Source: Syntrophorhabdaceae bacterium (lineage in GTDB: Bacteria; Desulfobacterota; Syntrophorhabdia; Syntrophorhabdales; Syntrophorhabdaceae). From it: 64,000 bases of DNA. The DNA lies in NCBI GenBank assembly GCA_035541755.1, contig DATKMQ010000100.1, positions 1 through 64,000 on the forward strand. The letters are read 5' to 3'. The notes below the pieces were generated by a model, which ran no database searches, had not been told where the DNA came from, and saw only the letters and a program-made list of their open reading frames with translations. Position numbers and translations under genes: made by a program. This document shows, piece by piece, positions 23,572 to 32,058 of this stretch. Position 1 is the first letter of the stretch. Every line of letters begins with the position of its first letter.

Positions 23572-24915
23572 ATGGGAAGAAGAATCGCGGGCAGTTTTTT
23601 ATTTACGACGTTTATACTAATTTTCTTATTAAGCTCCGCAATGGCTTATGAAGCCCTGAACGGCCCCACAGGGGTGCTCAAGTACGACAAGGCCAAGGCC
23701 TATGACGGCTACACTCTGTTTTCACCCTCGACCAGTAAAACAGTCTATCTCATCGACATGGAAGGGAACATAGTCCATAAGTGGGAGACCCAGTACTTAC
23801 CGTGGGCCACGATGTTGCTCGAAAATGGTAATCTTCTTAGGAGCGGAAAATTACCGGATCCCCCTGTGAACATGGGAGGAGTTGGAGGTAGCGTCCAGGA
23901 AATAGACTGGGACGGCAAAGTGGTCTGGGAATACAAGATGTTTTCACCAACGGAGGTGCAACATCACTGTTTTTCTCGAATGCCCAATGGCAACACCCTG
24001 GTCCTGGGTTGGGAGTACAAGGGTATTGAAGAAGCCCTTGTCAAGGGCAGGGACCCGAAGACGGTTCCTGCATCTGTTTTTGCAGGAGGAAAGTGGATCT
24101 ACGGTTTCTGGTCTGACTTTGTTCGAGAAGTGGACAAGACAGGAAAGACCGTGTGGGAATGGCACGCCTGGGACCATATCGGCAAGGGTCCTACCAGGCT
24201 GGATATCAATTATAAACTCCCGGAACCGGTAGGCGAATACTATCCCAACTTCGACTGGACCCATTTTAACACCGCGGACTATAATCCCAAAACGGACCAG
24301 GTCATTGTGAATTCAAGAAACTTCAGCGAGACATATTTGATAGATCACAAGACCGGGCAGATTCAGTGGCGCTGGGGCAATCCCTGTGCCTATGGCCAGG
24401 GGAAATGCCCGTCCTATTACGATAACGGAGATCAGCAGCTTTTTGGATCCCACCATGCCTCCGTCCTGGATAACGGGAACATTCAGATCTTTGACAACGG
24501 CTCAGAAAGACCTGAAGGAAATCGCTCACGTGTTGTTGAAGTTAATCCGAAGACAAACAAGATCGTATGGGAATACTATTCAAACGATTCCACAAGCTTC
24601 TTTTCTTATCGCCAGGGTTCAGCGCAGCGGCTTCCCAATGGGAATGTCCTTGTCACATCAACCGCGAAGGGGCATATCTTTGAAGTAACACCCAAAAAGG
24701 AAATCGTGTGGGAGTATGTGATCCCGGTCGATAACGCTGAAGTCAAGTGCTTCCTGGAAGATGCTCCTAGAGCCAACTCCATGGACAATCAGACCCATAG
24801 ATCCTATCGTTACGGCGCTGACTATCCCGGCCTGAAGGGCAAGGACCTCACCAAGAAAGTGCCTTTGACACCGGACTGCCCTGAGTTCTGGAAGCTCTAC
24901 AAAACCACGAAATAG
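23572..24915 (+). CDS. Exported arylsulfotransferase (ASST) family protein
   Basis: 447 residues from the ATG at 23572, which follows AAAAAGGAGGG. A signal peptide (MGRRIAGSFLFTTFILIFLL, cut after AMA) directs it to the periplasm. The body is a beta-propeller of the ASST family, with repeated blade motifs YLIDMEGNIVHKWE, QEIDWDGKVVWEY, NGNTLVLGWEYKG, HHASVLDNGNIQIFDNG and VVEVNPKTNKIVWEY. Family members move sulfate between phenolic esters through a catalytic histidine; HH pairs at ~HHCFSRMPNG and ~HHASVLDNG are candidates. In anaerobes many relatives have unknown roles. No DsbA/B-like partner is adjacent. The exact reaction is uncertain. Confidence 0.8.
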   Translation: MGRRIAGSFLFTTFILIFLLSSAMAYEALNGPTGVLKYDKAKAYDGYTLFSPSTSKTVYLIDMEGNIVHKWETQYLPWATMLLENGNLLRSGKLPDPPVNMGGVGGSVQEIDWDGKVVWEYKMFSPTEVQHHCFSRMPNGNTLVLGWEYKGIEEALVKGRDPKTVPASVFAGGKWIYGFWSDFVREVDKTGKTVWEWHAWDHIGKGPTRLDINYKLPEPVGEYYPNFDWTHFNTADYNPKTDQVIVNSRNFSETYLIDHKTGQIQWRWGNPCAYGQGKCPSYYDNGDQQLFGSHHASVLDNGNIQIFDNGSERPEGNRSRVVEVNPKTNKIVWEYYSNDSTSFFSYRQGSAQRLPNGNVLVTSTAKGHIFEVTPKKEIVWEYVIPVDNAEVKCFLEDAPRANSMDNQTHRSYRYGADYPGLKGKDLTKKVPLTPDCPEFWKLYKTTK

Positions 24916-25107
24916 TGCGGGTTGAAGTGTCTATGGGAATAGATTGAATATTCATTTGACTTGAGGGCATATGCTTTATCCTGGAGGAGAAGCCATGGCA
25001 AAAGATCCACGATGAGATATGATTCATTGCAGGAGCTTCTCCCCGGGGATTGTGCAATGACTTTTGACGCGTCCTCTGCGTATGCCATGGATCTCTTAAC
25101 GTGAGGA

Positions 25108-25158
25108 AAAAAGACTTCCGGCGGAATCGGCGATGAGGCTCACCGGCTCCGCCGGAAG
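25108..25158 (-). terminator. Rho-independent terminator on the minus strand
   Basis: A perfect 11-bp stem CTTCCGGCGGA (25115-25125) / TCCGCCGGAAG (25148-25158) is followed, on the minus strand, by TCTTTTTTCC. It lies 17 bases beyond the stop codon of the molybdoenzyme fragment, showing that the terminator of the lost gene has been preserved. Confidence 0.75.
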
Positions 25159-25174
25159 ATGGTCTTTCACTCTT

Positions 25175-25426
25175 CTAGATCTTCTGCTTTAATGCTTCCT
25201 TAACCGTTACAGGGTCGAGCGGCAGGCGTCTTATGCGAACACCCGTGGCGTTGAAGAAAGCGTTTGCCACTGCCGGTGCAACCGGCGGCACACCCGGCTC
25301 ACCGATGCCTCCGATCTTATCAGTGCTCTTTACGATGTGGACCTCTATCTCCGGCGTTTCGCTCATGGAGAGTATCTTGTAATCGTCGAAGTTAGACGAT
25401 TTCACACCGCCGTTTGCAAAGATCAC
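25175..25426 (-). pseudogene. 3' fragment of a xanthine-dehydrogenase/IorB-type molybdenum-binding subunit gene
   Basis: The minus strand encodes ~85 residues matching the C-terminus of isoquinoline-1-oxidoreductase/aldehyde-oxidase large subunits: SNFDDYKILSM, then EIEVHIVKST, then GGIGEPGVPPVAPAVANAFF and TGVRIRRLPLDP. In these enzymes GGIGEPG contains the catalytic Glu that activates the Mo-bound water. The usual ~700 upstream residues are gone; an in-frame TAG lies just upstream, next to the end of the neighbouring lipoprotein gene. The intact terminator follows, so this is a 5' deletion remnant. Confidence 0.8.
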
Positions 25427-25458
25427 CTGTTCTTTCTGCGCTGAGAGCTTACGCTATC

Positions 25459-28098
25459 TCAGGGGCTCATCATTCTTTCCAATTTCCGTTTTTCCACCGT
25501 ATATTCCTGAATCAATCTCGCCCTCATGCGCTCAATCTCGCCCAGATCTTTCGCGTGTTCGCCGAGCGAGTCTGCGATTTCGGCATTTGCTCTGTACATA
25601 TCCAGGTATTCAAAACTCTTCATTTCAATCGAGGCTGCGCCAAATGCCACGCCCGCCACCACAGAGGATTTGGTTGCCACATCTTCCGCCCTGGTCCATT
25701 CCGGCGCATGCGCCATTCTTACATTCTTGGGATCAAAGATATCGCCCTCGCGAACCCAGTCCTGACCTTCAGGCGTGAGTACTTTTCTGACCTCAATCGC
25801 ATCATCTGCGAGTTCTTTCCCCACTTTGATGAGGCGGTCGGGATCGGCTTCTCCCTTCTTTATTCTTTCCAGTTCCTCAAGAAAGCCATTTGCCAGCTCC
25901 TTTATACGGGAGAGGTCCTCGACAGTTTCGAGGAATTTTTCCGCATTCCTTCTCTCCGCAGTGGCCGGCGCAGCTGCCCAGTCAAGTTTGCGGAGATTGA
26001 CAAGCACAGAGAAAGCAAGACCCTGCGCCTCATCGAGCAATTCCTGTTTCTTCTTATCGCTTTCCTCTTTAAGCCTTGTCATTTCCTGAACGGCCAACAT
26101 GCGTTCTTTGGTTTGAGCGTTAATGAGTCGATCGTAATAGTCGAGCAGCTCCGCCTTCTTTTTCACCTTTTGAAGCTGAAGCAATATCTCGGCGGAATCA
26201 GTCTTCTGGTTGAGCTCACTCTGTTTCACACTCACGTATTGGAGCGCCTGTTGTCCGCTTTTTGCCTGCGCTACCCAGCCGGGCAGATCACGCGCCGGGC
26301 TCGGGGGCTCAACAATCTTGAGCGTTTTGTAGACTTTATTAAGCTCACTATCGGGTTCTTTGAGAGACGGCACCGTCATGCTCTTTACAACCGGGACGTC
26401 AAGATAATCCCCCTTTCGCAAGTTCCACCAGTCTTCGACTCGCATATCCACGCCGCCCGCCGCCGTAATGATCGCGCCAACCGGTCCCGATTGGATAGCA
26501 ATGGCCATATGTATGACCCCCGGGTAGTCGGCAGGGGGATTCCATGAACCACGTCCTTGCTCAGGGAAATGAAGTCGCGCGCCCTTCTTATTGATCCATT
26601 CGGCCACCGCCACAACCTTCATTGCTTCACGCATCTGCCTCAAGACTGGATATTCCCTGCTTATCTCATCATACCGGGCGCTAAGCTCCAGGGCGTATTC
26701 GGAGAGCAGCGGATCGGAGACGCTCTTTCCATTAACATACTTTTCGAGATTGAATTTCATCTTGAAATTACTAAAACGCATGGCATTGCCGTCCTGCGAT
26801 TCTACGATGTCGATAACGCCCGGAGAAATCCAGGTGTGCCCGTCTGTTGCCGGGGCCCGCGTCTTGGTCCTGCGCCATTCAAAATACGTTCGATACTGCG
26901 GAACTTTGTTCTTGAGCTCAGGGATATTGGGCAAAGATTTGCAGAAAACATCGGCTTCGAATGCGGTGTGTGCCAGCAGTGACTGCGGCGGAAGGCCCGT
27001 AAATACGGGCCTTACTCGTGGCTCTACGTTGAGTATCTGCTTCATGATTGCGGGTGGAACGTAGACCTCAGATTTATTTCTGAACAGATCGTCATACGCA
27101 TTTCTCAGCCATGCCTTCTGGTTCTCACGCGTCACGATCTCCGAAACAGCTTGCTCAAGGGCCGCGTCAAAACCGACACCGCGACTTCTCAACAGACGGT
27201 ATCGCTGTATGTACGTATCGGGGTTCTGTCCGAAAACCTCCGCAATACCTCCGACATAAAGAGGCATGGCGTAATCCATGAGCTCAACCTGCGATATCTG
27301 ACCCGCCCTGTAACGCCCCGCATAATCGGCTAACTGGTCGTAGATGCCGAGGACCCGTGCCAGCTCTTCGAATTCCTCCCGGCCCTGTTCTCCCCTGTTT
27401 AATGCCTCATCACGGGCCCCGATCAGTTGAAGCGCACGCGCCTCTTTCGTGCGTCCGGTCGCCTCAAATACTTTGCTGTTTGCATCATACCGGGTCATTC
27501 CGGCGCGCACCTGGGCGCCTCCCTGTTTCAACCACCATTCACCTATGGGTGTGAGTCGCCCGTTCTGATCGAAGATATCCCCAAGCTTATCTACCAGTTC
27601 ACTGTCGCTTATCGTAAGCGCCCGGTCTACCTGCCTTTCTGAAGCTGCCGTCCATTCGAGGCTGAATATCGGCGACTTGCTTTCAAGAGCGGTCGCCAGA
27701 TAGTCTAAGTAAGGAACAGCGGTGGAGTAATTGTTGCTCTCCCTGTGACCGAATAGAGAGACGGTGCCTGTTGCAGGATCGTAGATTGCTCCGTCGAGAT
27801 CATCAAACGCGATAAGCGCCTGAAGGCTGTAAACGCCGGCCAGGGGTTGTGTTACGGTGATCACGGGGGTGCCCGAACCCGTAGTAGCAGATGCGTCGGC
27901 CATGCCTGATCTTGAGAGACTCGCACCCGGAGAACTGCCGGAACGCTTGAGGGCTGCTTGAGGAGCGCCTTTCTTCTGGGCTAATCTCCCCCCTGAAGAT
28001 CCATAGGTACCATCACCTGGTTGCGGCAGGGGCATACAACCGGAGAGTACCGAAACTATAACGAGGGCGTACAATTTTAGCATCCAGCTCTTTCTCAT
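25459..28098 (-). CDS. Large lipoprotein of unknown function (879 aa)
   Basis: The N-terminus MRKSWMLKLYALVIVSVLSGC is a clear lipoprotein signal (lipobox LSGC, Cys 21), followed by a Gly/Ser-rich tether of ~60 residues. Residues ~85-400 are mixed alpha/beta with a low-complexity start; residues ~400-560 include an FEWRRTKTR...WISPGVIDIVE section and AIQSGPVGAIITAAGGVDMR; residues ~600-870 are almost entirely charged helix with coiled-coil character. I recognise no family with confidence. It is isolated between a molybdoenzyme remnant and the redox cluster. The outer-membrane-anchored, coiled-coil design suggests an envelope-associated structural or assembly protein. Confidence 0.75.
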   Translation of the reverse strand: MRKSWMLKLYALVIVSVLSGCMPLPQPGDGTYGSSGGRLAQKKGAPQAALKRSGSSPGASLSRSGMADASATTGSGTPVITVTQPLAGVYSLQALIAFDDLDGAIYDPATGTVSLFGHRESNNYSTAVPYLDYLATALESKSPIFSLEWTAASERQVDRALTISDSELVDKLGDIFDQNGRLTPIGEWWLKQGGAQVRAGMTRYDANSKVFEATGRTKEARALQLIGARDEALNRGEQGREEFEELARVLGIYDQLADYAGRYRAGQISQVELMDYAMPLYVGGIAEVFGQNPDTYIQRYRLLRSRGVGFDAALEQAVSEIVTRENQKAWLRNAYDDLFRNKSEVYVPPAIMKQILNVEPRVRPVFTGLPPQSLLAHTAFEADVFCKSLPNIPELKNKVPQYRTYFEWRRTKTRAPATDGHTWISPGVIDIVESQDGNAMRFSNFKMKFNLEKYVNGKSVSDPLLSEYALELSARYDEISREYPVLRQMREAMKVVAVAEWINKKGARLHFPEQGRGSWNPPADYPGVIHMAIAIQSGPVGAIITAAGGVDMRVEDWWNLRKGDYLDVPVVKSMTVPSLKEPDSELNKVYKTLKIVEPPSPARDLPGWVAQAKSGQQALQYVSVKQSELNQKTDSAEILLQLQKVKKKAELLDYYDRLINAQTKERMLAVQEMTRLKEESDKKKQELLDEAQGLAFSVLVNLRKLDWAAAPATAERRNAEKFLETVEDLSRIKELANGFLEELERIKKGEADPDRLIKVGKELADDAIEVRKVLTPEGQDWVREGDIFDPKNVRMAHAPEWTRAEDVATKSSVVAGVAFGAASIEMKSFEYLDMYRANAEIADSLGEHAKDLGEIERMRARLIQEYTVEKRKLERMMSP

Positions 28099-28446
28099 CT
28101 TTTCACCTCAAGTTTTGTCATGATTGTGTAAGAATTTGTGGGGCGGCCATCTAAGGGAGTGTGTTCTAGCGGCAATATCATTTCCAAATTGGATTATATA
28201 CGTTTTTTTGAAGAATGTGTACAGGTAAATTCAGACATTGTCAGACCGCTGCAGATTTGTGGATAGTCAGGTGTTCATAGGGCAATTGCTCGTGGGGCAG
28301 TACCTGAATGCTTTGGTTGTGATGCATGCCGGTGCAATACTGATGAGGCCGAGCTATCCGGAGGAATTGGTTTGCTTTTTCTCTCACGGTATCGGATGAT
28401 ATAGGGCCAATGATAAATCACACTTTACATCGGGAGAAGAAACATC
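28099..28446. other. Divergent intergenic region without a gene
   Basis: About 350 bases between the large lipoprotein gene and the EFR1 gene. No open frame or RNA gene is apparent. The central part is A/T-rich (28185-28225), and a GGGAGAAG ribosome site precedes the EFR1 start. I see no clear repeat or promoter box. Confidence 0.4.
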
Positions 28447-29340
28447 ATGAAAGCCATCATCATTTATTTTTCCTTGAGCGGAAACACAAAGAAGATTGCA
28501 CAGGCCATACGGAAAGGTATGAGCCCCTTGCTCGAGTCATGCGATCTTGTTAAACTCAAGGACGTCGATAGTAAGCGCATCGAAAACTACGATCTCATAG
28601 GCATTGGGAGCCCCGTGTGGGGCGGACCCCCAAAACAGCTCATGTGGTTTGTTGAGGCCCTGCCTGATTTACATGGAAAATATGCATTTGCTTTTTCCAC
28701 GCATGGCGCCCGCGGGGGAAGATTCTTTCCCGTACTTATAAAACTCTTGAAGAAGAAAGGGCTCAAGGTTATAGGACTACGTGACTGGTACGGGAGCGTG
28801 TTCCTTCCCATGATGCCCAAGCCATATTTCACGGAAGGCCATCCCGATGAGATTGATCTCGCCGAAGCAAGGGCATTCGGTGAAGAGATGGCTAAGCTAC
28901 GGCTGCGTGTAGAGGCGGAAGGGCTACGGGCGGTCCCGCGCCTTCCGAAACTGCCTCTGCCTCGCGCAACCCGCCTCAAGAGGCCCCGACCAAAATTCAA
29001 TGCTGAGAAGTGTACCTACCCTGCATGCACGCTCTGCATCGACCATTGCCCTGTGAACGGTATCGATCTCAATGCACGTCCTGTGGTCTTTGGCAAGAAC
29101 TGCCATACCTGTCACTTCTGTGAGATGATCTGTCCGCAAGGGGCCATATCGGTTGACTATGATTCCTTCATAAAGAAAGGACACAGGCGCGGGAAGACCA
29201 TTTACGTGAGTAGTCTCGCACAGGCTGAAGCAGAGGGGACTTTCAGGCCGCTCGTGCCGATTGAGAGCATACGCTGGGATATACCTTACTATAAAATCTA
29301 TAGCGAGCACCCGCGTTATATCATCCCGGACGAAGATTGA
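28447..29340 (+). CDS. EFR1-family flavodoxin-ferredoxin electron carrier
   Basis: 297 residues. Residues 1-~150 are a flavodoxin fold with FMN phosphate loop SLSGNTKKIA and the GSPVWGGPPK loop. Residues ~190-240 bear two 4Fe-4S motifs, CTYPACTLCIDHCP and CHTCHFCEMICP. EFR1 proteins are soluble carriers combining FMN and iron-sulfur clusters in anaerobes. It lies 66 bases upstream of a DHOD-like ferredoxin fusion in the same direction, and the RdhA-like gene follows, so it may feed electrons to either. Confidence 0.85.
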   Translation: MKAIIIYFSLSGNTKKIAQAIRKGMSPLLESCDLVKLKDVDSKRIENYDLIGIGSPVWGGPPKQLMWFVEALPDLHGKYAFAFSTHGARGGRFFPVLIKLLKKKGLKVIGLRDWYGSVFLPMMPKPYFTEGHPDEIDLAEARAFGEEMAKLRLRVEAEGLRAVPRLPKLPLPRATRLKRPRPKFNAEKCTYPACTLCIDHCPVNGIDLNARPVVFGKNCHTCHFCEMICPQGAISVDYDSFIKKGHRRGKTIYVSSLAQAEAEGTFRPLVPIESIRWDIPYYKIYSEHPRYIIPDED

Positions 29341-29406
29341 GAAAGGTTTAAGGTTCACACACGTGTACGGGCGTCGCGTATTTTTCGATCTTTCAGGAGG
29401 TCTGCC

Positions 29407-30762
29407 ATGAAGAATGCAAAGAGTACCGGTGCTAAAGATACGAGCGTGCGAGTCGCCGGGGTCAAGTTCCGGACACCGGTGGGTGTGGGATCAGTTGGCG
29501 GGCCGCCGATGCAGCGGGAACGCCTGACCCTTGACCTCTATGCGTCCATATTTCTCAAACACATTGCCGCCGGCGCCGGGTTTATTTGTCTACCGAGCAC
29601 CATCCATGTGCCTGATGCACTCCTCTCTGACCTCCAGAAAAGAGCCAAACCGCTCATCCCGCCCAAAGCATCGAAGCGCCCTGCGATCTTTCTTAAGGCC
29701 GGCCAGAAAGATTCCATTTATTCGCTCGCACCGAGCGGCAACACCCCTCAGATTTCAGCCGGTATCTTCAAAAACAGCACGTCAATGCTCATCGAGAAAC
29801 TAAAAGAGCTAAAACCAAAAGACATACCGCTCATCGCAAATGTGAGTGGCCTGGGTTTTTATGCGGAGACCTTCGTGGCAGGCGCTAAAGCCCACGAGGA
29901 GGCGGGTGTGGACCTTATCGAACTCAATCTCAGCTCTCCGGCTACCGTTCAAGCCACTCTTGAAGAAGGGGTCGCGTCCTATTTTGAAAAGGATTTTCCG
30001 CTTGCCCCTCCGGGGCTCTTTCTTGGCGATCAGCCTGACCTTGTGGAGAGGGTGACGCGGGAGGTGTCAAGGGCCGTCGGCATTCCGGTGGGCGTCAAAA
30101 TTAGCGCGGAGACAGGTTTCCCTCGCGTGATCGAGCTCGCGAGAAGGATACGTGACGCAGGGGGTAAGTTCATCACCTGCAGTAATTTCAGCTTGACCGT
30201 GGTCCCCCCCGATATCTATAACAGGGGAGAAGCCATGTGGCCGCATCTGACAGACGGCCCCATGGCAACCATAGGAGGCGAATGGCTGCGGCCGCTCGTG
30301 TATAAACAGATCGCGAGTGTCGCCCGTTTTGCCCCCGGGATTCAAATCATAGGCTGCGGAGGTATGAGTAAGCCTGAGCACGTAGTAGAATCGATCATGC
30401 TCGGCGCCACCGCTGTTCAGACGGTGACCCCCGTGCTCATGCAGGGGAGAAACCTGATCAAAAGGGATGTCCGCTTCCTTGAGAAGTATATGGAGGATCA
30501 GGCCTATACCACACCCGAGGATTTTAGAGGCCTGGCGTTAAGCCACATCAAACCCGCAAAGACGCTTCACTCGACCTACGACGAGCGTCGCGTGCTCGCG
30601 AAAGTTGACACAAAGAAGTGCAAGGGATGCGGTATCTGCTCTGATAGTATCTGTCTCGCCATTGCTGTTGAGAACAAAAAGGCACGGGTTGACGTCAATA
30701 TGTGCTCGGGATGCGGTATGTGTGTGGCTGTCTGTCCCTACGAGGCAGTAAAGCTGCAGTGA
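29407..30762 (+). CDS. Dihydroorotate-dehydrogenase-like flavoprotein with C-terminal ferredoxin domain
   Basis: 451 residues. Residues ~1-360 form a TIM-barrel FMN enzyme of the DHOD/PreA group: GVKFRTPVGVGSVGG, the IELNLSSP segment (Asn/Ser substrate loop), VGVKISAETG (Lys contacting FMN) and IIGCGGMSKPEHVVE (phosphate site). Residues ~400-450 have CKGCGICSDSIC and CSGCGMCVAVCP clusters. Real DHODs lack this tail and pyrimidine genes are not nearby, so it probably reduces a different substrate (PreA-like dihydropyrimidine or another enoate). GGAGG precedes the ATG. Confidence 0.75.
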   Translation: MKNAKSTGAKDTSVRVAGVKFRTPVGVGSVGGPPMQRERLTLDLYASIFLKHIAAGAGFICLPSTIHVPDALLSDLQKRAKPLIPPKASKRPAIFLKAGQKDSIYSLAPSGNTPQISAGIFKNSTSMLIEKLKELKPKDIPLIANVSGLGFYAETFVAGAKAHEEAGVDLIELNLSSPATVQATLEEGVASYFEKDFPLAPPGLFLGDQPDLVERVTREVSRAVGIPVGVKISAETGFPRVIELARRIRDAGGKFITCSNFSLTVVPPDIYNRGEAMWPHLTDGPMATIGGEWLRPLVYKQIASVARFAPGIQIIGCGGMSKPEHVVESIMLGATAVQTVTPVLMQGRNLIKRDVRFLEKYMEDQAYTTPEDFRGLALSHIKPAKTLHSTYDERRVLAKVDTKKCKGCGICSDSICLAIAVENKKARVDVNMCSGCGMCVAVCPYEAVKLQ

Positions 30763-30772
30763 AGTTTTCCGT

Positions 30773-30802
30773 TTGTAGACGCTTAAGCTTCCGTGTTAGA
30801 AT
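30773..30802 (+). promoter_or_regulatory. Putative promoter of the RdhA-like gene
   Basis: TTGTAG (30773-30778) and TAGAAT (30797-30802) with an 18-bp spacer, directly after the DHOD-like gene. The -10 ends 9 bases before the ATG at 30812 and there is no Shine-Dalgarno, so the transcript is probably leaderless or nearly so. Confidence 0.45.
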
Positions 30803-30811
30803 GCACCTGTT

Positions 30812-31981
30812 ATGAAGCGTGCGCAGAGACTAAATAGAGAACCTTTCCCCGTACACCGACTCAAACGGGTGGATCGGCCAACCACGATCATCCACGATGA
30901 AGAAGTGAAGCCCGTGAGCGAGATGGACGCCGGCTTCATGAAGGCACGGCGCGGGATCTACGGGCCGGGGCTAAAGCGTGAAGTCGCTCGATTTGTCGGT
31001 AAACACCCATTATCCGGGGCCGAGCGCTGGATGATGAACCGCATGAGGGAGTTCGTGGACGGCATGGTGGCCGGACAAAAAGCCCCGATCCCTGACGACC
31101 CTGCGATACTCTCCCGCCATATCAAGAATGCGGCGTACTTCTTACGGGCCGATCTCGTAGGTATATGCGCGCTGCCACGCTACGCAGTCTACAGCGAGAG
31201 CTTCGACTGGACGGGAAAGATTGAAGAGGGCATACCGGTCAATCTTACCCATAAGAATGCGATCGCTATCCTGATCGACCAGGACGGGCCCACCTCAGAA
31301 GCTTTTACAGGAAACGACTGGATCAGCAATTCCATGAGCATGCTTGCCTACTCCACATCCGGATTCGTGGCAATGACGCTCGCGGAATATATCCGGCGGC
31401 TCGGTTATCCCGCGAGGGCCCACTTCGCCGTCAACTATCAGGTTGTCCTGCCGCCGATCCTCCTCTGGGCTGGGCTCGGCGAGATGAGCCGGATCGGCGA
31501 CTGCGTGGTAAACCCGTTCCTCGGTCCCCGCTTCAAGGCCGCTATCGTAACCACGGATTTGCCGTTATTGCCCGACAAGCCCATCGATTTCGGTTTGCAG
31601 GACTTCTGTTCCAAATGCAAGAAATGTGCGCGTGAGTGTCCCTCCGGGGCTCTACCCCACGGCGGCAAGGTCATGTATAACGGATACGAAAAGTGGCCTG
31701 TCAACGTTGAGGCGTGTACAAAGATGAGGGTCGGCAATCCCAGGGGATCCGGGTGCGGTACCTGCTTCAAGGTCTGTCCGTGGAACAAACCGTACACACC
31801 GTTCCATCGGGCTGTGGGCTGGGCCATGCGAAAATCGGCGTTTGCCCGTACGCTCGCGATCATGGGTGATGACCTCTTCGGATACGGCAGACCGGATTAC
31901 TCGAAGAAGTGGTGGTTCGACCTTGAAGACGTGCACGGCGACGGAGTCCTTACCGTTCCCCCCGAGCCAGACGGAAAATAA
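30812..31981 (+). CDS. Reductive dehalogenase-like (RdhA) protein without Tat signal
   Basis: 389 residues. The C-terminal half is RdhA-like: AGLGEMSRIGDCVVNPFLGP and RFKAAIVTTDLPLLPDKPI, followed by two 4Fe-4S motifs, the first CSKCKKCARECP with Cys266/269/272/276 and the second ending CGTCFKVCPWN. In this family corrinoid and iron-sulfur clusters reduce organohalides; epoxyqueuosine reductase is a relative. There is no twin-arginine signal, so it should be cytoplasmic, unlike respiratory RdhA; no small membrane anchor RdhB is nearby. It sits between redox carriers and a ClC chloride channel. Halide removal from an aromatic substrate is the best guess; a non-dehalogenating corrinoid reductase is possible. 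Confidence 0.78.
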   Translation: MKRAQRLNREPFPVHRLKRVDRPTTIIHDEEVKPVSEMDAGFMKARRGIYGPGLKREVARFVGKHPLSGAERWMMNRMREFVDGMVAGQKAPIPDDPAILSRHIKNAAYFLRADLVGICALPRYAVYSESFDWTGKIEEGIPVNLTHKNAIAILIDQDGPTSEAFTGNDWISNSMSMLAYSTSGFVAMTLAEYIRRLGYPARAHFAVNYQVVLPPILLWAGLGEMSRIGDCVVNPFLGPRFKAAIVTTDLPLLPDKPIDFGLQDFCSKCKKCARECPSGALPHGGKVMYNGYEKWPVNVEACTKMRVGNPRGSGCGTCFKVCPWNKPYTPFHRAVGWAMRKSAFARTLAIMGDDLFGYGRPDYSKKWWFDLEDVHGDGVLTVPPEPDGK

Positions 31982-32058
31982 GAACCGCAAGCCCCTTAAT
32001 CCTTCTTCCCTTTCAATCTGTGCTATATTTTGTATGATACTATGACGGGACCTGATAT

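Noticed and set aside
25414-26547. Long plus-strand open frame (377 codons) antisense to the large lipoprotein gene
   Set aside because: It mirrors the codon structure of the minus-strand gene, lacks a ribosome site and its translation has no family features.
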